Part shown: piece after piece, positions 27,869 to 37,668 of the stretch
How positions within the stretch are numbered: the first letter of the stretch is position 1
Layout of the letters: the number at the start of each line of letters is the position of its first letter
Source of the DNA: Sphaerotilus montanus
Lineage (GTDB): Bacteria > Pseudomonadota > Gammaproteobacteria > Burkholderiales > Burkholderiaceae_C
Assembly (NCBI RefSeq): GCF_013410775.1
Contig: NZ_JACCFH010000001.1
Location: 1,674,001-1,738,000 of the forward strand
Length of the DNA stretch: 64,000 nt
Direction: 5' to 3'
Made by a program: the position numbers and the translations under genes
The notes under the pieces: generated by a model
The model's database searches: none
What the model was told of the DNA's origin: nothing
What the model saw: only the letters and a program-made list of their open reading frames with translations

Positions 27869-28837
27869 CGCACTGCGCGGCACTGGTGCTACTGCATCAA
27901 GTGGAACCGAAGCATCACCACTAGAAGCGCCAATAACAGACTCTGTGGTTAAATCTGGCTGACCTAGTGGATACATATATTCAATGATCTCCAAGACAGT
28001 AAATTCTCGGCGATCTTCAAACTGTTGCGCCAAAAAGCGATCTGCAGAATTTGGCAATGCTACGGGTCTGGGCACCTTCGCATCTGCTAGAAGGAATTGC
28101 TTGACAGCAAAAAATGATGAGTAGAAGACTTCCATAAAATTAGCATCGTATGGAAGTGGGCAAAGAATCAGATTGTTTTTGTCATCACGGGAAGGGCTTT
28201 CTCCCTTTTTGGTCTCTGGATAAATTCCCAACCGTAGGCCCGCCGCGCCTTGAAAGTCGGATTTGTTCAACTTCAGCGTAGAACCTACCCATTTGCCTTC
28301 GCTAGAATTCCCTAGGAAAAGATCCGCCTTCCACAATCCTTTTATACTAGTAGGCAAACGGTCCCTAGCCTTTGTGTCACGTAGCGCCTTCTTGATGGTA
28401 TCCCACTGCTTTTTTAGTTTTGTCGGTTGACCGACCTTCCCAGACAATATACGTGAGTCATCATTAAGAAGCGAATCTGAAGTATCAATTAATGAAATAC
28501 CGCCAGATTTCTCGGCACCAAACAGGATGGACTCGGCACCTGATTTTATTGTACAGAAGTCGTTAAGCACATTGCTAAGTAGCGCATGAATATTCGGATC
28601 CTTTGCCAACAGAGAATCATGTACAGCGTACTCAAAGCATATTCCACAATCACCACTACCCTCTCGGTATTCGCGCGCCAAGTCGGCCAGGGTGATCTTC
28701 TCGTAGCCGCCGAGCCTAGATACTCGGTCTCGCTGTAGCGCCAATAGAATACCCTTTAAGACTGGTAGTGCCAATGCAATCCGTGACCGAGCTGCGTCGG
28801 ATACATCGGCTCGTTGTAGTTCTTTTTGCAATTTCAT
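27863..28837 (-). CDS. Integron cassette A protein, unknown function (nuclease-like?)
   Basis: A 324-residue protein beginning MKLQKELQRADVSDAARS. The first 60 residues are helical; then come SGDCGICFEYAVHDSLL and ISLIDTSDSLLNDD. The segment KADLFLGNSSEGKW followed by VGSTLKLN has an acidic residue and a strand ending in S/T-x-K, which vaguely resembles a PD-(D/E)xK nuclease core with the FEYAVHD glutamate; this is a weak guess. The last 30 residues are Ala/Pro-rich. The ATG at 28837 is used; a TTG lies nine bases upstream. Base composition is markedly AT-rich against the surrounding genome. Confidence 0.72.
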   Translation of the reverse strand: MKLQKELQRADVSDAARSRIALALPVLKGILLALQRDRVSRLGGYEKITLADLAREYREGSGDCGICFEYAVHDSLLAKDPNIHALLSNVLNDFCTIKSGAESILFGAEKSGGISLIDTSDSLLNDDSRILSGKVGQPTKLKKQWDTIKKALRDTKARDRLPTSIKGLWKADLFLGNSSEGKWVGSTLKLNKSDFQGAAGLRLGIYPETKKGESPSRDDKNNLILCPLPYDANFMEVFYSSFFAVKQFLLADAKVPRPVALPNSADRFLAQQFEDRREFTVLEIIEYMYPLGQPDLTTESVIGASSGDASVPLDAVAPVPRSAA

Positions 28838-29145
28838 ATTTCTCAAGTACAGTGAAGGTGAAATTTTTGCGGCCTAACGTAATTTAGACCTCATGGCCCT
28901 GCCGCCTAATATATCCGCTGACATCTAACACGTCAGAAAATGTCGTCCAGGCCGTTGGCGGCATCGAAATTTTTCCGCGCTTTGACACATAAATCCCCCT
29001 GAACATCGCCGAAACCATGCAAGCCAATCCTGCAAAACCCGGCGGCAGCCCAGAATAAAGCGCCACCCCGACACCGTCCACAGTGCCCGAATGGCGCTCA
29101 CCGTCCGAATTTCACAGATCCGGACAAGGCGTGACAAACCTCACG
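28838..29145. other. 308-bp non-coding stretch upstream of the cassettes, with attI-like core site
   Basis: No convincing gene is present. The end next to the cassettes holds a GTTAGGC core site (minus strand, 28872-28878) preceded by GGTCTAA (28884-28890), a spacing reminiscent of an attI simple site. Further right is an imperfect palindrome CTGACATCTAACACGTCAG (28918-28936) that contains another GTTAGAT core on the minus strand. A 65-codon open frame at 28884-29081 has no family or ribosome-binding-site support. No integrase gene or cassette promoter was identified. Confidence 0.5.
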
Positions 29146-29861
29146 TCACATCGCCCCCAACCCCGCCTTCTTCAGCACCTCGCACGTATTGCGCACATGC
29201 ACCTCCAGCGCCAGCGCCGCACGCGCCTCCTGCCGGCCGATCGCCGCACGGAACAGGTCCTCGTGCTCGCGGTGCACGTCGCGCGGCGGGCCGGCTTCGG
29301 TCGCCGCGGCCGCGCGCAGCGCGATGTAGCGGTAGCGCTCGGCGTGGCGGTAGAGGATGCCGAGCAGGTAGCGGCTCCAGGGCGAGCCGTGGCCGGCGAT
29401 GAGCGCCTCGTGGAAGCCGCGGTTGGCGTGTTCCCAGGCGCCCGAGCGCAGGCTTTCCGGCGTGCGTTCGGCCGTGCTCAGGCGGTCGAAGGCGGCGACG
29501 AGGGCGAGTTCCCAGGCCGCGTCACCGTGGCGGATCGACAGGCGCAGCGCCTCGGTCTCCAGCAGCACGCGGGTGTTGGTGACGTCCTCCAGATCGGCCA
29601 GCGAGATCGGCGTGACGCGGAAGCCCCGCTGCCCCTCCGCCGTCACCAGCGCGTCCGACAGCAGCAGCGACAGCGCCTCGCGCAGCGTGCCGGCGCCGAC
29701 GTCGTAGCGGTCCTTCAAGTGCTCGACCCGCAGCCGCTCGCCCGGCGCCAGCGCGCCGCAGACGATGTCGTGGCGCAGGCTCAGGTAGGCGCGCTCGACG
29801 AGGGTGCGCGGGGCTTCGTCGTTGCTGCGGAAGGCGGCGAGGAATTTTTCGGATGGCAGCA

Positions 29862-29862
<1 letters not shown>
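29146..29862 (-). CDS. GntR/FadR family regulator (FCD domain)
   Basis: A 238-residue regulator. The N-terminal winged helix (about 18-80) includes LSLRHDIVCGALAPGERLRVEHLKDRY and GTLREALSLLLSDALV; the C-terminal FCD domain has LEDVTNTRVLLETEALRLSI and HANRGFHEALIAG, with the His/Asp metal-site pattern. Its ATG overlaps the stop of the phenol-sensor gene (TGATG), so both are translated from one mRNA. GntR repressors such as AphS control phenol operons in Comamonas, so a repressor of the dmp genes is a reasonable inference. Confidence 0.88.
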
Positions 29863-31565
<1,703 letters not shown>

Positions 31566-31676
31566 GCCGGGGCTCCGCGGGCAGATTCTCGAGATTTCTC
31601 TCTTGGCCTGATTCTAGTGTTGCGTCAACGATCAACTGTCGCACCCCACCGCCATCCTCCATCGCACCCCACCGCC

Positions 31677-31704
31677 GTCATCCTCGCGCAGGCGAGGACC
31701 CACG
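31677..31704 (+). repeat. REP-like palindrome, copy 1
   Basis: GTCATCCTCGCG and CGAGGACCCACG surround an imperfect CCTCGCG/CGAGG palindrome. The same 28-bp element recurs at 38636-38663 and 44775-44802. Confidence 0.75.
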
Positions 31705-31729
31705 TTCACCAAGCACGCTCATCGCCATG

Positions 31730-31759
31730 CGTGGGTACCCGCTTTCGCGGGCATGACGG
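31730..31759 (-). repeat. REP-like palindrome, copy 2 (inverted)
   Basis: CGTGGGTACCCGC and GCGGGCATGACGG mark a REP element of the CCCGC/GCGGG subtype, in opposite orientation to copy 1 and 25 bp away. Together they form a BIME-like inverted pair. Confidence 0.72.
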
Positions 31760-31939
31760 GAGGGGTTCGTTCGTCAGAGCGGACCGTCACTTCAGATGTG
31801 GCGTGGCACCAGGTCCGGGGCGTCACCCGCGGGACAGGCCCTCGGGGTTGTCGCGCATGACCCGGCGCGGACGGCCTGCCTAAGATCGTTGGCATCCCGC
31901 CCGCCCCTCCCCTCACCTCCTCCGCCGCCAGGACCCGAC

Positions 31940-32404
31940 ATGCCCGACCACGCCCTCCCGTCCATCCCGCTCGCCGAACTGCCCGGCCGCCTCGGCGAGG
32001 TGCTCGGCACCAGCCCCTGGCTGACGATCGACCAGGCCCGCATCGACGCCTTCGCCCGCGCCACCGAAGACCTGCAGTGGATCCACACCGACCCGGCGCG
32101 CGCCGCGGCCGGCCCGTTCGGCACCACCATCGCGCACGGCTTCCTGACGCTGTCGCTGCTGTCGTGGATGGGCGAACACGCCTTCGAGATCCCGCACCTG
32201 CGGATGAGCATCAACTACGGGCTGAACCGGGTGCGCTTCCCGGCGCCGCTGCCGGTGGGCAGCCGGGTGCGCGGCGTGTTCCGGCTGCTGGCCTGCGAGC
32301 AGATCGACGGCGGCTCGCAAGTCACGGTGGAAGCCACCGTCGAACGCGAAGGCTCGACCAGGCCGGTCTGCGTGGCCGAGTCGGTGTCGCGCCGCTATTC
32401 CTGA
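31940..32404 (+). CDS. MaoC family (hot-dog fold) hydratase
   Basis: A 154-residue protein with the R-hydratase motif: FARATEDLQWIHTDPARA, GPFGTTIAHGFLTLSLLSWM, where Asp and His of the hydratase site are present. It ends with a typical hot-dog sheet (VRGVFRLLACEQI, VTVEATVERE). It hydrates enoyl-CoA or a related enoyl compound; the role beside phenol genes is unclear. It lies between dmpR and the phenol operon and reads in the operon direction, but its own promoter lies upstream of the sigma-54 site. Confidence 0.88.
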   Translation: MPDHALPSIPLAELPGRLGEVLGTSPWLTIDQARIDAFARATEDLQWIHTDPARAAAGPFGTTIAHGFLTLSLLSWMGEHAFEIPHLRMSINYGLNRVRFPAPLPVGSRVRGVFRLLACEQIDGGSQVTVEATVEREGSTRPVCVAESVSRRYS

Positions 32405-32488
32405 GCCGTCCGGCGACCTTGCCCTCCCGCGCCGCAATCTCGACATTTCACCAAATCATCAAATCACGCCGCGTGACTTGTCCATATC

Positions 32489-32509
32489 GTCAATTCACCG
32501 TGAATTGAC
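32489..32509. promoter_or_regulatory. Candidate DmpR upstream activating sequence
   Basis: GTCAATTCAC and GTGAATTGAC form a perfect 10-bp inverted repeat with a single central base. Its centre is about 148 bp ahead of the -24 box of the phenol operon, the usual distance for a sigma-54 enhancer. The AATTGA core resembles half sites of DmpR/XylR enhancers. Confidence 0.7.
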
Positions 32510-32645
32510 CGTAAAACGCCCGCATTCCATCGGACCCGCAGCAGGTGAACACCATGCTGTCCGGGGCCGATTCCGGAAAAAACGGGGCGCACTTTCTCGG
32601 TGCTTACCCTAGGAATATCGAGATTTCAGGAAAACTGGCCTGAAG

Positions 32646-32661
32646 TGGCCTGTCGCTTGCA
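32646..32661 (+). promoter_or_regulatory. Sigma-54 promoter of the phenol operon
   Basis: TGGCCTGTCGCTTGCA matches the -24/-12 consensus at GG and GC with the exact 10-base spacing and a perfect TTGCA -12 box. Transcription would start near 32673, 19 bases before the dmpK ATG. Confidence 0.9.
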
Positions 32662-32691
32662 ATGGAAGAGGGACCACCCGGAGTCCTGCCC

Positions 32692-32901
32692 ATGACCGCA
32701 AGCCCGTCCCTCGATACCGCATCCGACACCGATCTCGACACCCGCAAGAAGTACGTCCGCGTGCTGGAGCAGCGGGCCGACGGTCTCGTGCTCTTCGAGT
32801 TCGCGATCGGCTGGCCGGAGCTGCTGGTCGAGCTGCTGCTGCCCGAGCCAGCGTTCGCCGAGTTCTGCGCCACGCACCGCGTGATCCGGCTGGACCACTG
32901 A
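32692..32901 (+). CDS. dmpK: Phenol hydroxylase assembly protein, DmpK type
   Basis: A 69-residue protein. The conserved segment KKYVRVLEQRADGLVLFEFAIGWPELLVELLLPEPAF is typical of the DmpK/PhcK subunit, which helps assemble iron into the hydroxylase but is not part of the active complex. GGAG lies upstream of the ATG. It is the first gene of the dmpKLMNOPQBC operon. Confidence 0.9.
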   Translation: MTASPSLDTASDTDLDTRKKYVRVLEQRADGLVLFEFAIGWPELLVELLLPEPAFAEFCATHRVIRLDH

Positions 32902-32925
32902 GATCCACACCAGGAGACAAGCCCG

Positions 32926-33921
32926 ATGAACATCGACCTGCAAGCGCGCGAGATCCAGCCGCTGCGCCAGACCCTCACCCGCGTGGCCGAGCACCTCGGC
33001 AGCGACAAGGCGGCCTCGCGCTACCTGGAAGCCACCATCGGCGCGCAGCCCGCGGCCAACTTCCACTACCGCCCGACCTGGCAGCCGGAGTTCGAGCTGT
33101 TCGACACGGCGCGCACGGCGATCCGGCTCAAGGACTGGTACGTGCTGAAGGATCCGCGCCAGTACTACTACGCCAACTGGACCATGACCCGCGCGCGCCA
33201 GCAGGACGCGATGGAGTCGAACTTCCAGTTCGTCGAGTCGAAGGGCATGGTCGCGGCCATGACCGATGCCGTGCGCGAGCAGGCGCTGACGGTGCTGATG
33301 CCGCTGCGCCACGCCGCCTGGGGCGCCAACATGAACAACGCCTCGGTCTGCGCCTATGGCTACGGCACGGCGTTCACGGCCCCGGCGATGTTCCACGCGA
33401 TGGACAACCTGGGCGTGGCGCAGTACCTGACCCGGCTCGGGCTGGTGCTGGGCGAGCCGGAGGTGCTCGACGTGGGCAAGCAGGCCTGGCTGGCCGCGCC
33501 GGTCTGGCAGGAGCTGCGCCGGCTGGTGGAGGACACCCTGGTCGTGAAGGACCCGTTCGAGCTGTTCGTCGCGCAGAACCTGGCGATCGACGGCCTGCTC
33601 TATCCGCTGGTCTACGGCAGCTTCATCGACGACCACCTGACGCTCAAGGGCGCCACCGCCGTCGCGATGATGACCGCGTTCATGACCGACTGGCACGCCG
33701 AGAGCGCGCGCTGGATCGACGCCGTGGTGAAGACGGCTGCGGCCGAATCGGACGAGAACCGCGCGCTGCTGTCGAAGTGGACCACCCACTGGGTCGCCCG
33801 CGCCCAGACCGCCCTGGCGCCCATCGCCCAGCTCGCCATGGGCGACCACGGCGACGCCGCGCTGGCGGACGCCCGCACCACGCTCGACGCCCGCTGCCGC
33901 AAGGCCGGCCTCGCCGTCTGA
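32926..33921 (+). CDS. dmpL: Phenol 2-monooxygenase, hydroxylase beta subunit
   Basis: A 331-residue subunit of the soluble di-iron phenol hydroxylase. It starts MNIDLQAREIQPLRQTLTRVA and contains YYANWTMTRARQQDAMESNFQFVE and GADxxx-like NMNNASVCAYGYGTAFTAP, as in DmpL/PhhL. It pairs with DmpN and DmpO to form the hydroxylase dimer and lacks its own iron site. AGGAGACAAG precedes the start. Confidence 0.95.
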   Translation: MNIDLQAREIQPLRQTLTRVAEHLGSDKAASRYLEATIGAQPAANFHYRPTWQPEFELFDTARTAIRLKDWYVLKDPRQYYYANWTMTRARQQDAMESNFQFVESKGMVAAMTDAVREQALTVLMPLRHAAWGANMNNASVCAYGYGTAFTAPAMFHAMDNLGVAQYLTRLGLVLGEPEVLDVGKQAWLAAPVWQELRRLVEDTLVVKDPFELFVAQNLAIDGLLYPLVYGSFIDDHLTLKGATAVAMMTAFMTDWHAESARWIDAVVKTAAAESDENRALLSKWTTHWVARAQTALAPIAQLAMGDHGDAALADARTTLDARCRKAGLAV

Positions 33922-33940
33922 CCCGCAAGGAACCACGCCC

Positions 33941-34210
33941 ATGTCGAACGTTTTCATCGCCTTCCAGGCCAACGAGGAATCCCGGCCAGTGGTCGAGGCC
34001 ATCGTGGCCGACAACCCCACCGCCGTCGTCACGCACCCGACCGGGCTGACCAAGATCGACGTGCCGCAGCGCCTGACGATCCGCCGCGCAACGATCGAGG
34101 AGATCACCGGCCGCCCCTACGACCTGCAGCAGATCCACGTCAACCTCGTGACGCTGTCGGGCCACATCGACGAGGACGACGACCAACTCACCCTGAGCTG
34201 GGCGCAATAA
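33941..34210 (+). CDS. dmpM: Phenol hydroxylase regulatory (effector) protein, MmoB/DmpM family
   Basis: An 89-residue protein starting MSNVFIAFQANEESRPVVEAI, the MmoB/DmpM pattern. The cofactor-free effector protein binds the hydroxylase and tunes oxygen activation. It follows dmpL by 19 bp. Confidence 0.95.
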   Translation: MSNVFIAFQANEESRPVVEAIVADNPTAVVTHPTGLTKIDVPQRLTIRRATIEEITGRPYDLQQIHVNLVTLSGHIDEDDDQLTLSWAQ

Positions 34211-34222
34211 AAGGAGACAAGC

Positions 34223-35794
34223 ATGGACACCCGCGTCGCCAAGAAAAAGCTCGGCCTCAAGGAACGCTACGCCGCGATGACCCGCGGCCTCGGCTGGGAG
34301 ACCACCTACCAGCCGATGGACAAGGTCTTCCCGTACGACACCTACGAGGGCATCAAGATCCACGACTGGGACAAGTGGCAAGACCCCTTCCGCCTGACGA
34401 TGGACGCCTACTGGAAGTACCAGGGCGAGAAGGAAAAGAAGCTCTACGCCGTCATCGAGGCCTTTGCGCAGAACAACGGCCAGCTCGGCGTGAGCGATGC
34501 GCGCTACATCAACGCGCTGAAGCTCTTCATCCAGGGTGTCACGCCACTGGAGTACTACGCCCACCGCGGCTTCGCCCACGTCGGCCGCCAGTTTACCGGC
34601 GAAGGCGCGCGGGTCGCGGCGCAGATGCAGTCGATCGACGAGCTGCGCCACTTCCAGACCGAAACGCACGCGCTCTCGCACTACAACAAGTACTTCAACG
34701 GGATGCACCATTCGAGCCACTGGTTCGACCGCGTCTGGTACCTGTCGGTGCCGAAGAGCTTCTTCGAGGACGCCTGCACCGGCGGCCCGTTCGAGTTCCT
34801 GACCGCGGTGAGCTTCTCGTTCGAGTACGTGCTGACCAACCTGCTGTTCGTGCCCTTCATGTCGGGCGCGGCGCACAACGGCGACATGTCCACAGTGACC
34901 TTCGGCTTCTCGGCCCAGTCCGATGAGTCGCGCCACATGACGCTGGGCATCGAGTGCATCAAGTTCATGCTGGAGCAGGACCCGGCCAATGTGCCGATCG
35001 TGCAGAAGTGGATCGACAAGTGGTTCTGGCGCGGCTACCGCCTGCTGACCATCGTGGCGATGATGCAGGACTACATGCTCCCGAAGCGCGTCATGAGCTG
35101 GAAGGAGGCCTGGGAGATGTACGCCGAGCAGAACGGCGGCGCGCTGTTCAAGGACCTGGCGCGTTACGGCATCCGCGAGCCCAAGGGCTGGAAGGACGCC
35201 TGCGAAGGCAAGGACCACATCAGCCACCAGGCGTGGGCCACCTTCTACAACTACAACGCCGCCGCGCCGTTCCACACCTGGGTGCCGAACGAGGACGAGA
35301 TGCAGTGGCTGGCCGAGAAGTACCCGGACAGCTTCGAGTCGACCTACAAGCCGCGCTGGGACTACTGGCGCGAGCAGGCCGCCGCCGGCAACCGCTTCTA
35401 CAACAAGACGCTGCCGATGCTCTGCACGACGTGCCAGATCCCGATGCTCTTCACCGAGCCGGGGGACGCCACCAAGATCTGCTACCGCGAATCGAACTAC
35501 TTCGGCAACAAGTACCACTTCTGCTCGGACCACTGCAAGGAGATCTTCGAGGACGAGCCCGAGAAGTACATCCAGAGCTGGCTGCCGGTGCACCAGATCT
35601 ACCAGGGGAACTGCTTCAAGCCGGGCACCGATCCGACCGCCGAAGGCTTCGACCCGCTCATCGCCGTGCTGCAGTGGTACGAGCTGAACATCGGCCGGGA
35701 CAACTTCGATTTCGAAGGCTCGGAAGACCAGAAGAACTTCGCCGCCTGGCGTGCAGACGGCGGCATGGGCCACACCGGAGGAGCTGCAGCATGA
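34223..35794 (+). CDS. dmpN: Phenol 2-monooxygenase, di-iron hydroxylase alpha subunit
   Basis: A 523-residue catalytic subunit. The carboxylate-bridged di-iron ligands are visible: E110 (TPLEYY), E140 and H143 (IDELRH), E201 and then E235 and H238 (SDESRH). A Cys-rich YHS-like domain is at the C-terminal side (CTTCQIPMLFTEPGD, CSDHCKEIF). It hydroxylates phenol to catechol using O2 and electrons from DmpP. Its stop overlaps the dmpO start (ATGA). Confidence 0.97.
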   Translation: MDTRVAKKKLGLKERYAAMTRGLGWETTYQPMDKVFPYDTYEGIKIHDWDKWQDPFRLTMDAYWKYQGEKEKKLYAVIEAFAQNNGQLGVSDARYINALKLFIQGVTPLEYYAHRGFAHVGRQFTGEGARVAAQMQSIDELRHFQTETHALSHYNKYFNGMHHSSHWFDRVWYLSVPKSFFEDACTGGPFEFLTAVSFSFEYVLTNLLFVPFMSGAAHNGDMSTVTFGFSAQSDESRHMTLGIECIKFMLEQDPANVPIVQKWIDKWFWRGYRLLTIVAMMQDYMLPKRVMSWKEAWEMYAEQNGGALFKDLARYGIREPKGWKDACEGKDHISHQAWATFYNYNAAAPFHTWVPNEDEMQWLAEKYPDSFESTYKPRWDYWREQAAAGNRFYNKTLPMLCTTCQIPMLFTEPGDATKICYRESNYFGNKYHFCSDHCKEIFEDEPEKYIQSWLPVHQIYQGNCFKPGTDPTAEGFDPLIAVLQWYELNIGRDNFDFEGSEDQKNFAAWRADGGMGHTGGAAA

Positions 35795-36156
35795 GCGTCG
35801 TCGCCAACCCCAACGCCGCGCCGTACGACTTCCCGATGAAGGACGTGCGCGAGAACTTCCCTGCGCCGCTGCTCTACATCGGCTGGGAGGACCACCTGCT
35901 GTTCTGCGCGCCGGTGTGCCTGCCGCTGCCGCCGGACATGCCGTTCGGGGCGGTCGGCGCGGCGGTGCTGCCCGGTGTCTACGGCTACCACCCGGACTTC
36001 GCGAAGATCGACTGGGCGACCGTCGAGTGGACCAAGTCCGGCCAGCCCTGGCAGCCGGACCCGGCCAAGTCGCTGGCGGAGAACGGCCTGACGCACAAGG
36101 ACGTGATCCGCTTCCGCACGCCGGGCCTGCATGGCCTGAACGGGTCGTGCAACTGA
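35791..36156 (+). CDS. dmpO: Phenol hydroxylase gamma subunit
   Basis: A 121-residue protein beginning MSVVANPNAAPYDFPMKDVRENF, the DmpO/TomA4 family opening, with the block YGYHPDFAKIDWATVEWTKSG. It stabilises the hydroxylase heterohexamer. Start and the dmpN stop overlap (ATGA), and GGAGGAG lies just upstream. Confidence 0.93.
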   Translation: MSVVANPNAAPYDFPMKDVRENFPAPLLYIGWEDHLLFCAPVCLPLPPDMPFGAVGAAVLPGVYGYHPDFAKIDWATVEWTKSGQPWQPDPAKSLAENGLTHKDVIRFRTPGLHGLNGSCN

Positions 36157-36184
36157 TCCCCGCGCCGCGCGCAGGAACCGTTTG

Positions 36185-37258
36185 ATGAGCTACCAACTCA
36201 CCATCGAGCCGCTCGGCGCCGTGATCGACGTCGAGGAGGGCCAGACCATCCTCGACGCCGCGCTGCGCCAGGGGCTCTACATCCCGCACGCCTGCGGCCA
36301 CGGCCTGTGCGGGACGTGCAAGGTGCAGGTCTGCGGCGGCGAGGTCGACCACGGCGCGGCGAACCCGTTCGCGCTGATGGACTTCGAGCGCGACGAGGGC
36401 AAGACGCTGGCCTGCTGCGCGACGCTGCAGGACGACGTGACCATCGAAGCCGACATGGACGACGAGCCCGACGCGCGGATCATCCCCGTGCGCGACTTCG
36501 CGGCCACCGTCACCCGCATCGTCGATCTCACGCCGACGATCAAGGCGCTGCACCTCGCGCTCGACAAGCCGATCGACTTCCAGGCCGGCCAGTACGTGCA
36601 GCTGGAGATCCCCGGCCTCGGCCAGTCGCGCGCCTTCTCGATCGCCAACGCGCCCGCCGACGTGCAGCGCAGCGGCGAGGTCGAGCTGAACGTGCGCATC
36701 GTCGCGGGCGGCGCGGGCACGACCTACCTGCACGAGAAGCTGAAGGTGGGCGACCGGCTGCGGCTGTCCGGCCCGTACGGGCGCTTCTTCGTGCGGCAGT
36801 CGGCACACCTGCCCATGGTGTTCATGGCGGGTGGGTCAGGGCTGTCGAGCCCACGCTCGATGGTGCTGGACCTGCTCGGCCAGGGCTGCACCGAGCCGAT
36901 CACGCTCGTCTACGGCCAGCGCACGCGGGCCGAGCTGTACTACCACGACGAGTTCGTCGCGCTGGCCGCGCAGCACCCGAACTTCACCTACGTCCCGGTG
37001 CTGTCGAACGAGCCGGATGCCGCGGAAGGCTCGGACTGGACCGGCGCCCGCGGCTTCGTCCACGACGCGGCCAAGGCGCACTTCGGCGGCAGCTTCGCCG
37101 GCCACAAGGCCTACCTCTGCGGCCCGCCGCCGATGGTCGAAGCCTGCATCGGCACGCTGATGCAGGGCCGGCTGTTCGAGGACGGCATCCACACCGAGAA
37201 GTTCATCTCGGCCGCCGACGCCAACGCACAGCGCAGCCCGCTGTTCAAGCGCGTCTGA
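36185..37258 (+). CDS. dmpP: Phenol hydroxylase reductase (2Fe-2S, FAD)
   Basis: A 357-residue electron-transfer protein. The N-terminal plant-type ferredoxin has C37, C42, C45 and C77/78 (CGHGLCGTC); an FAD domain has SRAFSIANAP and a NAD(P) domain has MVFMAGGSGLS and the ending CGPPPMVEACI. It passes electrons from NADH to the di-iron hydroxylase. The ATG at 36185 is used; it lies 28 bp after the dmpO stop. Confidence 0.96.
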   Translation: MSYQLTIEPLGAVIDVEEGQTILDAALRQGLYIPHACGHGLCGTCKVQVCGGEVDHGAANPFALMDFERDEGKTLACCATLQDDVTIEADMDDEPDARIIPVRDFAATVTRIVDLTPTIKALHLALDKPIDFQAGQYVQLEIPGLGQSRAFSIANAPADVQRSGEVELNVRIVAGGAGTTYLHEKLKVGDRLRLSGPYGRFFVRQSAHLPMVFMAGGSGLSSPRSMVLDLLGQGCTEPITLVYGQRTRAELYYHDEFVALAAQHPNFTYVPVLSNEPDAAEGSDWTGARGFVHDAAKAHFGGSFAGHKAYLCGPPPMVEACIGTLMQGRLFEDGIHTEKFISAADANAQRSPLFKRV

Positions 37259-37281
37259 GGGCCGGCAGGAGCACCCACGCG

Positions 37282-37650
37282 ATGTTCGATTTCCGCCCCA
37301 AGGTGACCGTCCACGTGACGCAGACCGGCGAGGAGTACCCCTGCGCCACCACCGAGAGCCTGCTCGACGGGATGCTGCGGCTGGGCCGCAAGGGCATCCC
37401 GGTGGGCTGCGTCAACGGCGGCTGCGGCGTGTGCAAGGTCCGCATCGTCGACGGCACGGTGACGGCGCTCGGCCCCGTCAGCCGCGCCCATGTCACCGCA
37501 GAAGAAGAACGCCAGGGCTGCACCCTGGCCTGCCGGGTCGCGCCGACCACGGCGGTGCAGATCGAAGTGATCGGCAAGTTCGAGAAACCGTTTTCCCGCG
37601 GGTACGCCAAGGCGGCAGCCCCGCAACCCACACCTTCCCCACAACCCTGA
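37282..37650 (+). CDS. dmpQ: 2Fe-2S ferredoxin, XylT/DmpQ type
   Basis: A 122-residue ferredoxin with cluster ligands C43, C48, C51 and C84 (GCVNGGCGVCKV and CTLAC). XylT/DmpQ ferredoxins reactivate catechol 2,3-dioxygenase by re-reducing its oxidised iron, and the gene sits directly before the dioxygenase gene, as in Pseudomonas. The C-terminal Pro-rich tail (AAPQPTPSPQP) is unusual. Confidence 0.93.
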   Translation: MFDFRPKVTVHVTQTGEEYPCATTESLLDGMLRLGRKGIPVGCVNGGCGVCKVRIVDGTVTALGPVSRAHVTAEEERQGCTLACRVAPTTAVQIEVIGKFEKPFSRGYAKAAAPQPTPSPQP

Positions 37651-37668
37651 ACCCCTAGGAGACAAATC

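Larger units (their letters stand above)
27197..28878 (-). mobile_element. Two-cassette integron array without integrase (CALIN)
   Basis: An AT-rich island made of two single-gene cassettes read on the minus strand. The promoter-proximal boundary is a GTTAGGC core site at 28872-28878. Cassette A (27816-28877) holds one gene and the attC at 27810-27868. Cassette B (27203-27815) holds one gene and the attC at 27197-27285. In both, the TAA stop lies inside the R'' box, the L'' box follows after exactly 5 bases, and L'' pairs with L' leaving an unpaired base, the features that integron integrases recognise. Leaders are short (about 30-35 bp). No intI gene lies on either side. Confidence 0.8.
31566..31939. 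other. 374-bp intergenic region with a REP pair, dmpR promoter region
   Basis: This stretch separates dmpR from the divergent MaoC gene. It holds two REP-like palindromes in opposite orientation (31677-31704 and 31730-31759) and, before them, a short direct repeat of CGCACCCCACCGCC (near 31640 and 31664). The dmpR-proximal 60 bp is AT-richer and presumably holds the dmpR promoter, but no clear boxes were identified. Confidence 0.5.

Noticed and set aside
28872-28936. A third attC site upstream of cassette A.
   Set aside because: The R' core and an L'-like box are present but no R'' RYYYAAC box lies at the right distance, so I call it only an attI-like core site.
28884-29081. A 65-codon minus-strand open frame upstream of the cassettes.
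   Set aside because: No ribosome-binding site, no recognisable motif, and it overlaps the attI-like junction.
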